Below are positions 8,774 to 17,360 of a stretch of DNA of 64,000 bases, piece by piece. The position numbers were made by a program, and so were the translations under genes. Below the pieces are notes generated by a model. That model searched no databases, was not told the DNA's origin, and saw nothing but the letters and a program-made list of their open reading frames with translations. The stretch is from Nioella ostreopsis (GTDB lineage Bacteria > Pseudomonadota > Alphaproteobacteria > Rhodobacterales > Rhodobacteraceae), in assembly GCF_004000255.1 (NCBI RefSeq), contig NZ_RCIQ01000003.1, positions 180,389 through 244,388 of the forward strand. The letters run 5' to 3'. Each line of letters begins with the position of its first letter. Position 1 is the stretch's first letter.

Positions 8774-9469
8774 ATGCTACGCCTTGCCTGCACCGCCGCT
8801 CTTGTCTTCAGCCTCCTTGCGACGGCAGCCTCTGCCGATTGGTTTCGCGTGAGAGTCCGAACCGAAACGAACGGCCCCGTCGTCGGCGCGACGGTCTGCC
8901 CGGTCGTGCTGGAGTCCCCGCGTGCGGCACTGCCCGCGACAGGGCTGATCAACGGTGCAAGGCAATTGACGAACCAACAGGGTTTCGCAAGTTTCGAAGA
9001 ACCGCGAGAGCGTTGGACGAACCTGTTCTTCGAGGGCCGCATCCGCTTTCTGGTCTTTGCAGACGGCTATTGCCCGGCGGCATGTGACGTCGATTTCTAT
9101 TGGAGCCATCAGGAGTCCACCCCGCGCAGCGGGCCAGAGGACTACAGCTGCAATCTCAACATGCAATGGGCCGAGCCGGGAGGCTATAGCTGCCGCCACG
9201 GACGCACCAATACGACCAACCTGATGAATCTCTCGAACAGTTTCATTGACGAGAACGGAGAATACACGGTCATCGCGGATATCGACGGAGAGTTGCAACG
9301 CCATTTCGGTGCGCCGCGGGTGGGGTATGAGCGATGCCCAAGACGCCATGAGCCTGTTGTGCCGGTCGTGCCGGAACTCGTCCCCACGAATCCGGTTGTC
9401 ACGCAGCCCAGAATACCGACATCGCCAATTGATCCGAACGTCGCCGAACCGGTTCTGCCGCGCCAGTAG
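8774..9469 (+). CDS. Secreted protein with proline-rich tail, function unknown
   Basis: A 231-residue protein starting at the ATG at 8774 (AAAGGAT upstream), with a signal peptide ending around ASA at residue 21. The first mature segment, FRVRVRTETNGPVVGATVCPV, resembles the start of carboxypeptidase-regulatory-like or transthyretin-like beta domains. The middle carries several cysteines (CPAACDVDFYW, YSCNLNM, YSCRHG). The last 40 residues repeat Pro-Val units and could span peptidoglycan or act as a linker. It is divergent from the 8176-8571 gene across about 200 bp that should hold both promoters. Not assigned to a family. Confidence 0.7.
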   Translation: MLRLACTAALVFSLLATAASADWFRVRVRTETNGPVVGATVCPVVLESPRAALPATGLINGARQLTNQQGFASFEEPRERWTNLFFEGRIRFLVFADGYCPAACDVDFYWSHQESTPRSGPEDYSCNLNMQWAEPGGYSCRHGRTNTTNLMNLSNSFIDENGEYTVIADIDGELQRHFGAPRVGYERCPRRHEPVVPVVPELVPTNPVVTQPRIPTSPIDPNVAEPVLPRQ

Positions 9470-9601
9470 CGCCATTGCGCGACACGGCGGGTTGTCACTT
9501 CCCGCCAAAACTCCCGGCCCCTTTGTCGGAAACCCGCGATCCAAGCCCGCAGTGGCGGGCTAGGCTGTCGTGAGAACAGGACTGCGAAACAGGAGATTTT
9601 C

Positions 9602-12028
9602 ATGCAGACCCAGGCACGTGTTGTGGTGATCGGCGGCGGCGTCGTCGGTTGCTCGGTGCTCTATCATCTGGCCAAGGCGGGCTGGACCGACAGCCTGCTG
9701 CTGGAACGGTCCGAGCTCACCTCGGGCTCCACCTGGCACGCGGCGGGGGGCTGTCACACGATCAACGGCGATCCCAATGTCGCCAAGCTGCAGAAATACA
9801 CGATCGAGCTCTACCGGGAGATCGAGGAACTCTCGGGCCAGTCCACCGGCTTTCACATGACCGGCGGCGTGATGCTCGCCTCCACCCCCGAACGGTTCGA
9901 CTGGCTGAAATCCACCATGGCCAAGGGCCGCTATCAGGACATCCAGTCCCGCGTGATCACCCCGGAAGAAGCGCATGAGCTGATGCCGCTGCTTGACCCG
10001 GCGCAATTCGTGGGCGGGCTGGAAACCGTGGTGGATGGCCACCTCGACCCCTCCGGCGTGACCTGGGCCTATGCGAAATCGGCGAAGAAACTGGGCGCGT
10101 CCTACGAACAGCATTGCAAGGTCGAAGAGATCCTGCGCGCCCGCGACGGCGGCTGGATCGTCAAGACCAACAAGGGCGACGTGGCTTGTGACCATGTGGT
10201 GAACGCGGGCGGCCTCTGGGCGCGTGAAGTGGGCCGCATGGTGGGGTTGGAGCTGCCGGTTCTGGCGATGGAGCACATGTACCTGATCACCGAGGACATG
10301 CCGGAAGTCGCTGAAATCAATGAAAAGACCGGCAAGGAAGTGATCCACGCGGTCGATTTCGACGGCGAGCTCTACCTGCGTCAGGAACGCGGCGGCATGC
10401 TGATGGGCACCTATGAGAAAGCCTGCGTGCCGTGGTCCACACGGGAAACCCCGTGGGAGTTCGGACACGAGCTGCTGCAACCCGATATCGACCGGATCGC
10501 GCCGTCGCTGGAGGTGGGGTTCGAGCATTTCCCCGCCTTCGCCAATGCTGGCATCAAGCAGATCATCAACGGCCCCTTCACCTTCGCCCCCGATGGCAAC
10601 CCGCTGATCGGCCCCATTCGCGGCCTGCCCGGCATGTGGTCGGCCTGCGGAGTCATGGCGGGCTTCAGCCAGGGCGGCGGCGTGGGCCTCGCGCTGGCCA
10701 ACTGGATCACCCAAGGCGATCCCGGCTTCGATGTCTGGGCCATGGATATCGCCCGCTACGGCGATTGGGCGACGATGAGCTACACCAACCCCAAGGTGCA
10801 GGAAAACTACTCCCGCCGCTTCTCGATCAAGTTCCCCAACGAGGAATTGCAGGCCGCCCGTCCCTACAAGACCACACCGATCTATGACCGCATGCTGTCG
10901 CTTGGCGCGCAGATGGGGGATTCGTGGGGGCTGGAAGCGCCGCTGTGGTTCTCGCCCGACGGCACCAAGGACGAATTCAGCTGGCGCCGGTCCACCGATT
11001 TCAGCCATGTGAAGGAAGAAGTCCGGGCCTGCCGCGAAGACGTGGGCGTGATGGAAATCTCGGGCTTTTCGAAGTTCTACGTCCGGGGCGCAGGGGCCAC
11101 GGCCTTCCTCGACAAGGTGCTCGCCTGCAAGCTGCCCAAGCCGGGCCGCATGACGCTGGCCCCGATGCTGAAGGACAACGGCAAGCTGCAAGGCGACCTG
11201 ACCGTCGCCTGCCTGTCGGACACGGAGTATTATCTAGCCGGTTCCGGCATGGCCGAGGTCTTCTATGCCCGCTGGTTCGAAAAGCACATGCCCGAAGACG
11301 GGTCGGTGTCGCTGGAAGTCGTGGGCCTTGGCATGGTCGGCCTCTCCATCGCAGGCCCCAAATCACGGGAGCTGTTGCAGAGACTGACCCCTGCGGATGT
11401 GTCCAACGACGCCTTCCGCTTCATGGATATAAAGCGCATGGATGTGGGCTTTGCCCCCTGTCTTGTCGGCCGGGTCAGCTTCACCGGCGATCTGGGATAC
11501 GAGATCTGGATGAAGCCCGAATACCAGCGCCATGTCTTCGACCGGCTGCTTGCGGAGGGCAAGGATCTGGGGCTGAAACCCTTCGGCCTTCGCGCGCTAA
11601 ACGCCATGCGGCTGGAAAAGAACTTCGGCGGTTGGGCGCGCGAATTCCGCCCCGTCTACGGGCCTTTGGAGGCAGGTCTCGACCGCTTCATCGCCTACGG
11701 AAAAGACGCTGATTTCATTGGGAAAGCTGCAGCCATGGCGGAGCGGGACAGCGGCGGCAAGCTCCGCCTGCGCGCCTTCACCGTGGCCGCAATCGATGCC
11801 GATGTGATCGGGGATGAACCGATCTGGCACGACGGCGAAGTTGTGGGTTGGGTCACCTCCGGCGGCTATGCCCATAACGCGAGCCAGTCCGTCGCCATGG
11901 GCTATGTCGCGAAAGAGGTTGCCGACAGCGAAGGCCCGTGGGCTATTGAGCTGTTGGGGGAAAAACTGGACGCAAAGCCGCAACACGCACCGCTCTTCGA
12001 CGCCAATTTCGAACGCATGCGTGGCTGA
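9602..12028 (+). CDS. Dimethylglycine/sarcosine dehydrogenase-like FAD oxidoreductase with GcvT domain
   Basis: An 808-residue two-domain protein. Residues 1-400 form a DAO-type FAD domain: the nucleotide motif VVVIGGGVVGCSVLYHLA, and STWHAAGG, whose His carries FAD covalently in mammalian dimethylglycine and sarcosine dehydrogenases. Residues about 420-800 form an aminomethyltransferase (GcvT-like) domain that passes the released one-carbon unit to tetrahydrofolate. It therefore probably demethylates an N-methylated amino acid. A second member of the family (818 residues) lies at 57896-60352. The start has AGGAG. It stands alone and ends in a hairpin overlapping the convergent holin gene. 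Confidence 0.85.
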   Translation: MQTQARVVVIGGGVVGCSVLYHLAKAGWTDSLLLERSELTSGSTWHAAGGCHTINGDPNVAKLQKYTIELYREIEELSGQSTGFHMTGGVMLASTPERFDWLKSTMAKGRYQDIQSRVITPEEAHELMPLLDPAQFVGGLETVVDGHLDPSGVTWAYAKSAKKLGASYEQHCKVEEILRARDGGWIVKTNKGDVACDHVVNAGGLWAREVGRMVGLELPVLAMEHMYLITEDMPEVAEINEKTGKEVIHAVDFDGELYLRQERGGMLMGTYEKACVPWSTRETPWEFGHELLQPDIDRIAPSLEVGFEHFPAFANAGIKQIINGPFTFAPDGNPLIGPIRGLPGMWSACGVMAGFSQGGGVGLALANWITQGDPGFDVWAMDIARYGDWATMSYTNPKVQENYSRRFSIKFPNEELQAARPYKTTPIYDRMLSLGAQMGDSWGLEAPLWFSPDGTKDEFSWRRSTDFSHVKEEVRACREDVGVMEISGFSKFYVRGAGATAFLDKVLACKLPKPGRMTLAPMLKDNGKLQGDLTVACLSDTEYYLAGSGMAEVFYARWFEKHMPEDGSVSLEVVGLGMVGLSIAGPKSRELLQRLTPADVSNDAFRFMDIKRMDVGFAPCLVGRVSFTGDLGYEIWMKPEYQRHVFDRLLAEGKDLGLKPFGLRALNAMRLEKNFGGWAREFRPVYGPLEAGLDRFIAYGKDADFIGKAAAMAERDSGGKLRLRAFTVAAIDADVIGDEPIWHDGEVVGWVTSGGYAHNASQSVAMGYVAKEVADSEGPWAIELLGEKLDAKPQHAPLFDANFERMRG

Positions 12029-12035
12029 TACGGTC

Positions 12036-12058
12036 AGGGCGGGGTCAATCCCCGCCCT
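12036..12058. terminator. GC-rich hairpin between convergent genes
   Basis: A perfect 9-bp stem AGGGCGGGG (12036-12044) and CCCCGCCCT (12050-12058) around TCAAT. It sits 8 bp after the stop of the dehydrogenase gene and overlaps the last codons of the holin gene. No long T run follows on either strand, so termination efficiency is uncertain. Confidence 0.55.
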
Positions 12059-12572
12059 CTTCGCTGTCCCGTTGCTCGCGGAACCAGCGTTCAAGCGCCG
12101 GGTTGGGGTCTGCCGCCGTTTCGGTTGCATCCTCCGCCAGATCCCGGGGTCGCATCCGGGGCAGCCTGCCGCCATTGGGCGTGCGGAAATAGTGCATTTC
12201 GCGCGCGCCGAAATAGAAGCTGACGATGGCACCCAACAGCCACCAAAGCGGTTCCGGCACCTCGTTCAACCCCACCATCCGTGCGGCAAAGGCCTCCGGA
12301 TCGACCATGGCAAAAACAAAGAGCCCGATGGTCCCAAGCGCCAGAAAAGGCCTTGGCATCCGGTTGATGCCGTTGATCACCCGGTCAAACAGCCCGCTGC
12401 GCCCGTATTGAAACTCGTCCCCATGGGCGTCGAGTGCCGCGCGATGCGCCTCCGCCGACAGTTCCATCGCTCGGGTCTCATTGGCATGAAAGATCTCGGC
12501 CACATCGCTGACCGCCTCTCCGGCGGCAGCAATCGTCTGCGGCCCGCCCAGAATGCGCTGCATCAATCCCAT
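12045..12572 (-). CDS. Holin of the GTA/3TM type
   Basis: A 175-residue protein. The N-terminal 70 residues are helical and polar (GGPQTIAAAGEAVSDVAEIFHANETRAMELS), and two or three hydrophobic helices follow (FLALGTIGLFVFAMV, LWWLLGAIVSFYFGAREM). This matches the 3TM holin family linked to gene transfer agents in Rhodobacteraceae. Holins make inner-membrane lesions that let an endolysin reach peptidoglycan. Its start overlaps the end of the endolysin gene by 10 bp, so the two are translationally coupled. The charged C-terminal tail of about 45 residues is probably cytoplasmic. Confidence 0.8.
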   Translation of the reverse strand: MGLMQRILGGPQTIAAAGEAVSDVAEIFHANETRAMELSAEAHRAALDAHGDEFQYGRSGLFDRVINGINRMPRPFLALGTIGLFVFAMVDPEAFAARMVGLNEVPEPLWWLLGAIVSFYFGAREMHYFRTPNGGRLPRMRPRDLAEDATETAADPNPALERWFREQRDSEEGGD

Positions 12573-13174
12573 GCCGCCACCCGTGCGCGATGTTCAGCCT
12601 CCGTCAGGTGATATTCAGGCGAAATGAATTCCTCCGCCCGCCGGATCCAGCCGCCCTTGCCACCATCTCGCCGCGTGGCATAGCGGCGAGAGGCCGGACG
12701 GCGATCCCCGATGGCATAGTAGAAATTGCGCCGGGCAATCCCATAGGCATCCACCATCTGCCGTCCCGCGCTGTCATATGCGGCAGTCGCCGCAGCAATG
12801 GTTTGCGGCCCGATCACGCCGTCGACGGCGATCTCCAGCCCCATATCCCGCAGCAAGCGCTGCAAGATACGCACCGCATTGGTCCCCGCATTGACCTGCA
12901 TGTCGAAGACCGTTGGCTGCAACGCCTCCGGCAGCCGGTCGAGTCGCGGAGCGAAATAGTAGTGTTCGATGAAGATCTCGACCGCCCGTTCCCTCGGCAG
13001 CGCCCGCACATCGGCCTCGTCCACATCCCCGTCGCCATCCAGGTCCAGCCCCAGGCGGCGCATGGTGTGGATCGTCACCCCGTAATTCGTGGCCCCCCCG
13101 GGGTCGTTGGGGTCATTCACATATCCTCCCTCTCGATCGACGATTTCAGACGCAATCTGGCGAACCGACAGCAT
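12563..13174 (-). CDS. Holin-associated N-acetylmuramidase (GH108) with an EF-hand-like loop
   Basis: A 203-residue endolysin. The GH108 catalytic signature is clear: DREGGYVNDPNDPGGATNYGVT with the catalytic Glu at residue 15, then the peptidoglycan-binding region AGTNAVRILQRLL and DGVIGPQTI. Residues 44-55, DLDGDGDVDEAD, have acidic residues at every ligand position (1, 3, 5, 7, 9, 12) of an EF-hand calcium loop. It cleaves the glycan strand of peptidoglycan and lacks a signal peptide, so it needs the adjacent holin. In Rhodobacter capsulatus such a pair releases gene-transfer-agent particles from a locus separate from the capsid genes. No phage structural genes occur here. Confidence 0.85.
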   Translation of the reverse strand: MLSVRQIASEIVDREGGYVNDPNDPGGATNYGVTIHTMRRLGLDLDGDGDVDEADVRALPRERAVEIFIEHYYFAPRLDRLPEALQPTVFDMQVNAGTNAVRILQRLLRDMGLEIAVDGVIGPQTIAAATAAYDSAGRQMVDAYGIARRNFYYAIGDRRPASRRYATRRDGGKGGWIRRAEEFISPEYHLTEAEHRARVAAWD

Positions 13175-13251
13175 GGTTCAGCCCTCCCATGCTCAAGGTT
13201 CAAGATACCCCTCACCCAATCACAGAAGCCTTAAGATTTCTCTAATCCCCC

Positions 13252-13297
13252 TTCATCTTGGCAAAAATACCTAGGGAGCTCGAGGGCAGAGCCCTCG
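13252..13297. repeat. Intergenic repeat element with hairpin (copy 1)
   Basis: The bases TCATCTTGGCAAAAATACC (about 13253-13271) recur in inverted orientation at about 54360-54378. Here they are followed by a perfect 7-bp hairpin CGAGGGC-AGA-GCCCTCG (13281-13297). It lies between the endolysin start and the ccmE stop. Copies of a similar motif next to GC-rich palindromes are common in Roseobacter-group intergenic DNA; that last point is from memory, not a search. Confidence 0.6.
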
Positions 13298-13413
13298 ATC
13301 CCACATATAAAACAGATACTTGCAGAAATTACGTCACGCACCCTCGCCACGCATCCGCGGCAGCGCGCTTTGACGAAGGCTCCCGAAGGGGGCTTGAGGA
13401 GAAGCGCCCGCCG

Positions 13414-13884
13414 TCAATAGCTCGGCGCCGGTTCCTCATCTTCCGTGTGCCGGTAAACCCCTTGCGCTTCCAGCGCGTCGATCACCTCGGCGGGCATATA
13501 GGTCTCGTCATGGCGGGCCAGAAGCTCGGTCGCCAGAAAGACACCATCCTCATAGGTGCCGGTGGCGACCGTCCCCTGCCCTTCTCCGAACAGGTCCGGC
13601 GGGGCATCGTTGCCGACATAACGCACCGGGATATCGGCGCCACCGTCGGTCACGGTGAAGGTGAAATCCAGCCCCTCGTCCTGCACCAGCGTGCCCTCCA
13701 GAACCAGCCCGCCAATGCGGAAGATTTCATCTGGCGGCGGCGGGGTTTCTGCCACTTCACTCGGGGTGCGGAAGAAATTGATCCCGTCGCGCAGCCCGTA
13801 GCCAATCAGCCCCGCTGACACGGCAAGCGCCATCATCGCGACGATGATCACCTGGATCCGGCGTTGTTTCTTCAATCCGCGCAT
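13414..13884 (-). CDS. ccmE: Cytochrome c maturation chaperone CcmE
   Basis: A 156-residue membrane-anchored haem chaperone. A single N-terminal helix (about residues 11-30) anchors a periplasmic OB-fold. The haem-attachment motif HDETYMP is present with H125, which binds haem covalently before transfer to apocytochrome c by CcmFH. The family's VRYVGNDAPPDLFGEGQG core is clear. No other ccm gene is adjacent. The start is preceded by GGAGGAG-like bases. It lies 80 bp downstream of murI on the same strand. Confidence 0.96.
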   Translation of the reverse strand: MRGLKKQRRIQVIIVAMMALAVSAGLIGYGLRDGINFFRTPSEVAETPPPPDEIFRIGGLVLEGTLVQDEGLDFTFTVTDGGADIPVRYVGNDAPPDLFGEGQGTVATGTYEDGVFLATELLARHDETYMPAEVIDALEAQGVYRHTEDEEPAPSY

Positions 13885-13964
13885 GGTTCTCCTCCACGTC
13901 CATCCGGTTCACAGATAGGCAAGGTCCAGCCCCGCGTCGAGGGGCAGCCCCTTGACAGGTTGCC

Positions 13965-14777
13965 TCAGGCTTTCACGAATTCGATCTTGCGGCGCAGGAA
14001 CTGGATCGCCTTGTTCGACACCCGCGCCGGATCGCCGGTCGTCAGGAAGGCGGCTTCAGTCCCATCCCCCAGCTTGTCGGGATGGCGGGTCAGATAGTCG
14101 GCAAGGCTTTCTGCTACAAGATTGGCCTGGCTGTAGACCGCAACCCCCTCCCCAAGCGCATCCTGAAAGACGTCTTCCATCAGCGGGTAATGGGTGCAGC
14201 CCAATATCGCCGCCTCGGGCTTCGGCATCCGCCGCTGCAGCGCCTCCACATGGCTGCGGACAAGCGCTTCGGCCAGAATCATGTCGCCATCCTCGATCGC
14301 ATCGACCACGCCGCCGCAGGGTTGTGCCTCCACATCGACACCGATGGCGCGGAAGGCCAGTTCACGCTGGAACGCGCGGCTGCTGACCGTCGCGGGCGTC
14401 GCGAACAGCGCCACATGTTTCACGGCCACTTCGCGCGGCGGGGAATTGTCGCCCCATTGGCGTTCGGTCAGCGCCTCTATCAGCGGCACGAACACGCCCA
14501 GAACCCGTTTGTCCGCTGGAACCCAGGCCTCCTGCATCCGGCGCAGGGCTGCGGCGCTTGCGGTGTTGCAGGCCAGAATCACCAGATCGCAGCCCGCATC
14601 GAACAGGCGCTGCACGCCCGCTGTCGTCAGCTCATACACGTCATCGGCGTCGCGCACCCCATAGGGGGCATGGGCGTTGTCGCCGTAATAGACAAAGGGC
14701 ACGTCCGGCAGGCGTTTGGCAACGGCATCCAGCACCGTCAACCCGCCCAAGCCGCTGTCAAAGATCCCGACCGCCAT
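13965..14777 (-). CDS. murI: Glutamate racemase
   Basis: A 270-residue cofactor-independent racemase making D-glutamate for peptidoglycan. The two catalytic cysteines are present in their motifs: C70 in LACNTAS and C194 in GCTHYPL. The N-terminal [12 protein letters not shown] and [11 protein letters not shown] segments are also diagnostic. Its start overlaps the end of the upstream acyltransferase gene by 20 bp, indicating cotranscription. Cytoplasmic. Confidence 0.97.
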   Translation of the reverse strand: MAVGIFDSGLGGLTVLDAVAKRLPDVPFVYYGDNAHAPYGVRDADDVYELTTAGVQRLFDAGCDLVILACNTASAAALRRMQEAWVPADKRVLGVFVPLIEALTERQWGDNSPPREVAVKHVALFATPATVSSRAFQRELAFRAIGVDVEAQPCGGVVDAIEDGDMILAEALVRSHVEALQRRMPKPEAAILGCTHYPLMEDVFQDALGEGVAVYSQANLVAESLADYLTRHPDKLGDGTEAAFLTTGDPARVSNKAIQFLRRKIEFVKA

Positions 14778-15672
14778 TTCGCTTGTGCTTTTCCTCGAAT
14801 TCGAACCCGATTTCCTTCGGGTTGATGGGTGTTGGCGACAATTCGTAGGTCGATTGCCGCAGGAAGTCCATCATCGCCCGCGTATCACCCGCGAAACGGT
14901 CCAGCTCCGCCCGTGGGATCGGTTCGCCGATGACCACGCGCACCGGTGCATTCACCCGTTTGCGGAATTCCTTGATCAGAAGCCCCATGCGCAGGGTGTT
15001 GTGCAGATGGCTGGCCAGTTGGAACAGACGGCTGGTGTGGCCGTCGAAGAAGATCGGCACCACACTGGCCTCTGATTTGGTGATCATCCGCGCGGTGAAG
15101 CCACGCCAGTAAGGGTCCATGGGCCGCCCGAAGGGCTTATGCGCCGTTGACACCGTGCCACCCGGAAAAATCCCGATCGCCCCACCTTCAGACAGGTAGC
15201 GCAGCGCGGTCTTGCGGGTCTGGATATTCAGCGCCACCGCCTCTTTCGTCTCGTCGAAGGAAATCGGCAAGATGACCTTGTCCAGATCCTCGGCCTTGCG
15301 AAAGATCCGATGCGCCAGAATGCGGAAATCCCCGCGCGCGACCGACAGGATATGCCCCAGCATCAGCCCGTCGAGAATGCCATAGGGATGGTTCGCGATG
15401 GCGATGACCGGCCCCTCTCGCGGGATATTGTCCAGACTGCCGCCCACAACCTCCAGCGTCAGCCCGTAGCGATCCACCATCACCTGCCAGAAATCGCGGC
15501 CCGCCGCGACCTCGGTCTCATAGCCATGGGCCTGTTTGATCAGCTTCAGCCGCCCGGTGGTGTTCTCCATCGCGCGGATCATGACCCGGCCGCCCTTGGT
15601 CCGGGCCGAATGCGCGTAAGAGATCTCGCGCGCGATCTGCCTGTCTTGTTTGGAATGTCGCTTGCGTGCCAT
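14758..15672 (-). CDS. Lysophospholipid acyltransferase family protein
   Basis: About 304 residues from the ATG at 15672. The PlsC-type active site reads NHPYGILDG, with H95 and D101; the spacing is H-x5-D rather than the usual H-x4-D. The FPGGT segment ([10 protein letters not shown]) matches the substrate-binding block of glycerolipid acyltransferases. It probably acylates a lyso- or ornithine-type lipid at the inner membrane face. An alternative start is the ATG of [10 protein letters not shown], 30 codons in. It precedes and overlaps murI by 20 bp. Confidence 0.8.
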   Translation of the reverse strand: MARKRHSKQDRQIAREISYAHSARTKGGRVMIRAMENTTGRLKLIKQAHGYETEVAAGRDFWQVMVDRYGLTLEVVGGSLDNIPREGPVIAIANHPYGILDGLMLGHILSVARGDFRILAHRIFRKAEDLDKVILPISFDETKEAVALNIQTRKTALRYLSEGGAIGIFPGGTVSTAHKPFGRPMDPYWRGFTARMITKSEASVVPIFFDGHTSRLFQLASHLHNTLRMGLLIKEFRKRVNAPVRVVIGEPIPRAELDRFAGDTRAMMDFLRQSTYELSPTPINPKEIGFEFEEKHKRNGGRDL

Positions 15673-15750
15673 GGTCCTGATACACACCGCTGCCGTTGCT
15701 TTTGGATACGCCCCTTGGGCGATTCCCGCTAGCGAAAGCACGTCACAGTT

Positions 15751-16722
15751 TCATGACATCCCGCGCCGCGCCCATCCCCAGAGGCACAAAAGCTCCATCG
15801 CCACATGCGCCCCCGCCACGGCGGTGATCTGGGCCGTGTCGAAGGGCGGAGACACCTCCACCACATCGCCCCCCACTAGGTTGATCCCGGCAATGTCGCG
15901 CAGGATGATCGCCGCCTGTGCCGAGGTCAGCCCGCCCCAGACCGGCGTACCGGTGCCCGGCGCATAGGCCGGATCGAGGCAGTCGATATCGAAGCTGAGA
16001 TAGACCGGCGCATCGCCCACGATCTCCTTGATCCGCGCGGCGATGGCTTGCGGGCCCTGTTCGTGGACTGCCCGCGCATCGAGGATCTCGATGCCCAGAT
16101 TATCCTCCACCACCGTGCGGATGCCCACATGAACGGAGCGGCTGACATCCACCAACCCCTCCTTCACCGCCTTATAGGCAAAGGTCCCGTGATCGACGCG
16201 GGCGGGGTCATCATCAGGCCAGGTGTCGGTATGGGCATCAAACTGCAACAGGGCCACGGCCCCGTGTTTCTTCACATGGGCGCGCAGCAACGGCAGGGTG
16301 ATCGAGTGATCGCCCCCAAGCGTCACCATTGCCGCGCCTTGGTTCAGGATATCGTCGGCATGGGCCTCCAGCACGCCCGGAAACGCGCCCGGATTGGCAT
16401 AGTCGAAGGCCAGATCGCCATAATCGGCAATCGCCAGATCGCTCATCGGGTCATATCCACCCCAGCCATAGGGCGGATCGTAGACCTGCAGCGCGCTCGC
16501 CTCGCGGATGGCGCGGGGGCCAAGCCGGGTGCCGGGCCGGTTCGTCACTGCCTGATCGAAAGGAACCCCCGTCACCGCCACATCGACGCCGGTCAGGTCC
16601 TTGGTATAGCGCCGCCTGAGGAAGCTCACCGCACCGCCAAACGTGTTCTCGAAGGCGCGGCCCTTCAGCTCGGCCCGCGTGAATGCCCCGTCGATATCCT
16701 TCTTCGCGTCTTCCAGCGCCAT
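15751..16722 (-). CDS. speB: Agmatinase-family ureohydrolase
   Basis: A 323-residue arginase-superfamily enzyme. All manganese-binding motifs are visible: GGDHS (D138, H139), DAHTDTW (D162, H164, D166) and SFDIDCLDPAYAPGTGTP (D246, D248). Agmatinases convert agmatine to putrescine and urea. Guanidinobutyrase and related enzymes share these motifs, so the substrate is inferred. I chose the ATG at 16722 (GAAAGGG upstream); an in-frame ATG at 16746 is possible. Confidence 0.85.
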   Translation of the reverse strand: MALEDAKKDIDGAFTRAELKGRAFENTFGGAVSFLRRRYTKDLTGVDVAVTGVPFDQAVTNRPGTRLGPRAIREASALQVYDPPYGWGGYDPMSDLAIADYGDLAFDYANPGAFPGVLEAHADDILNQGAAMVTLGGDHSITLPLLRAHVKKHGAVALLQFDAHTDTWPDDDPARVDHGTFAYKAVKEGLVDVSRSVHVGIRTVVEDNLGIEILDARAVHEQGPQAIAARIKEIVGDAPVYLSFDIDCLDPAYAPGTGTPVWGGLTSAQAAIILRDIAGINLVGGDVVEVSPPFDTAQITAVAGAHVAMELLCLWGWARRGMS

Positions 16723-16850
16723 AGCCGGCCCTTTCCCGTTTTGCATCCAGCCCCATGCAAATCCTCTCCGGCGGAAAAAGGCAATGCCGCCTTGCATCCA
16801 ACCGTCCCGCGCTACATCAAGGGATCAGTCCCGCCGACAGGAGCCCAGAC

Positions 16851-17354
16851 ATGCCCGACAGCCCGCTTCGACAGCAGTTTCTCGAAGGCATGAGCCGCGC
16901 CGCAGCCTCGGTCAGCGTGGTCACCACCGACGGGCCTGCGGGTCGCCACGGGATTACCGTCAGCGCCATGACCTCGGTCAGCGCCGATGGCGAGGCCCCC
17001 ACCATGCTGGTCTGCCTGAATGCGGCGTCATCCGCGCTGCCGCCGCTGCTGGCCAACGGCTGCTTCTGCATCAATGTGCTTCGGATCGACCAGCAGGCGA
17101 TTTCCGATACGTTCTCGGGCCGCCTTGCCGCACCCGATGGCGACCGGTTCAACGCCGCGCCCTTCACCCCCGGACCCACGGGCGCGCCGATGATGGACAC
17201 GGCCCTTGTCAGCTTCGATTGCCAATTGGTGTCGGCCGAGAAAATCGGCACCCATCACATCTGCATCGGCGCGGTGCGTGAAGTGCGTGTGGCCCCCGAT
17301 GGATCGCCGCTACTGTACGGGATGCGCAGCTATCTGAGGGCTGAAAAGCACTGA
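16851..17354 (+). CDS. Flavin reductase family protein
   Basis: A 167-residue flavin-reductase-like split barrel. The segments FLEGMSRAAASVSVVTTDG, GITVSAMTSVSADPPTML-like (here SADGEAPTMLVCLN) and FCINVLRIDQQAISDTF match the FMN-binding block. It should supply reduced FMN or FAD to a partner monooxygenase, which is not adjacent. The start at 16851 has ACAGGAG. It is divergent from the agmatinase gene, with about 128 bp between starts. Confidence 0.85.
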   Translation: MPDSPLRQQFLEGMSRAAASVSVVTTDGPAGRHGITVSAMTSVSADGEAPTMLVCLNAASSALPPLLANGCFCINVLRIDQQAISDTFSGRLAAPDGDRFNAAPFTPGPTGAPMMDTALVSFDCQLVSAEKIGTHHICIGAVREVRVAPDGSPLLYGMRSYLRAEKH

Positions 17355-17360
17355 GACCGG

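Noticed and set aside
9480-9601. Possible riboswitch ahead of the dimethylglycine dehydrogenase-like gene
   Set aside because: Short GC palindromes occur there, but I cannot trace the conserved core of a glycine or other known riboswitch.
12045-13174. Prophage remnant
   Set aside because: Only holin and endolysin are present; no integrase, capsid, tail or att-like repeats. The pair fits a gene-transfer-agent lysis module better.
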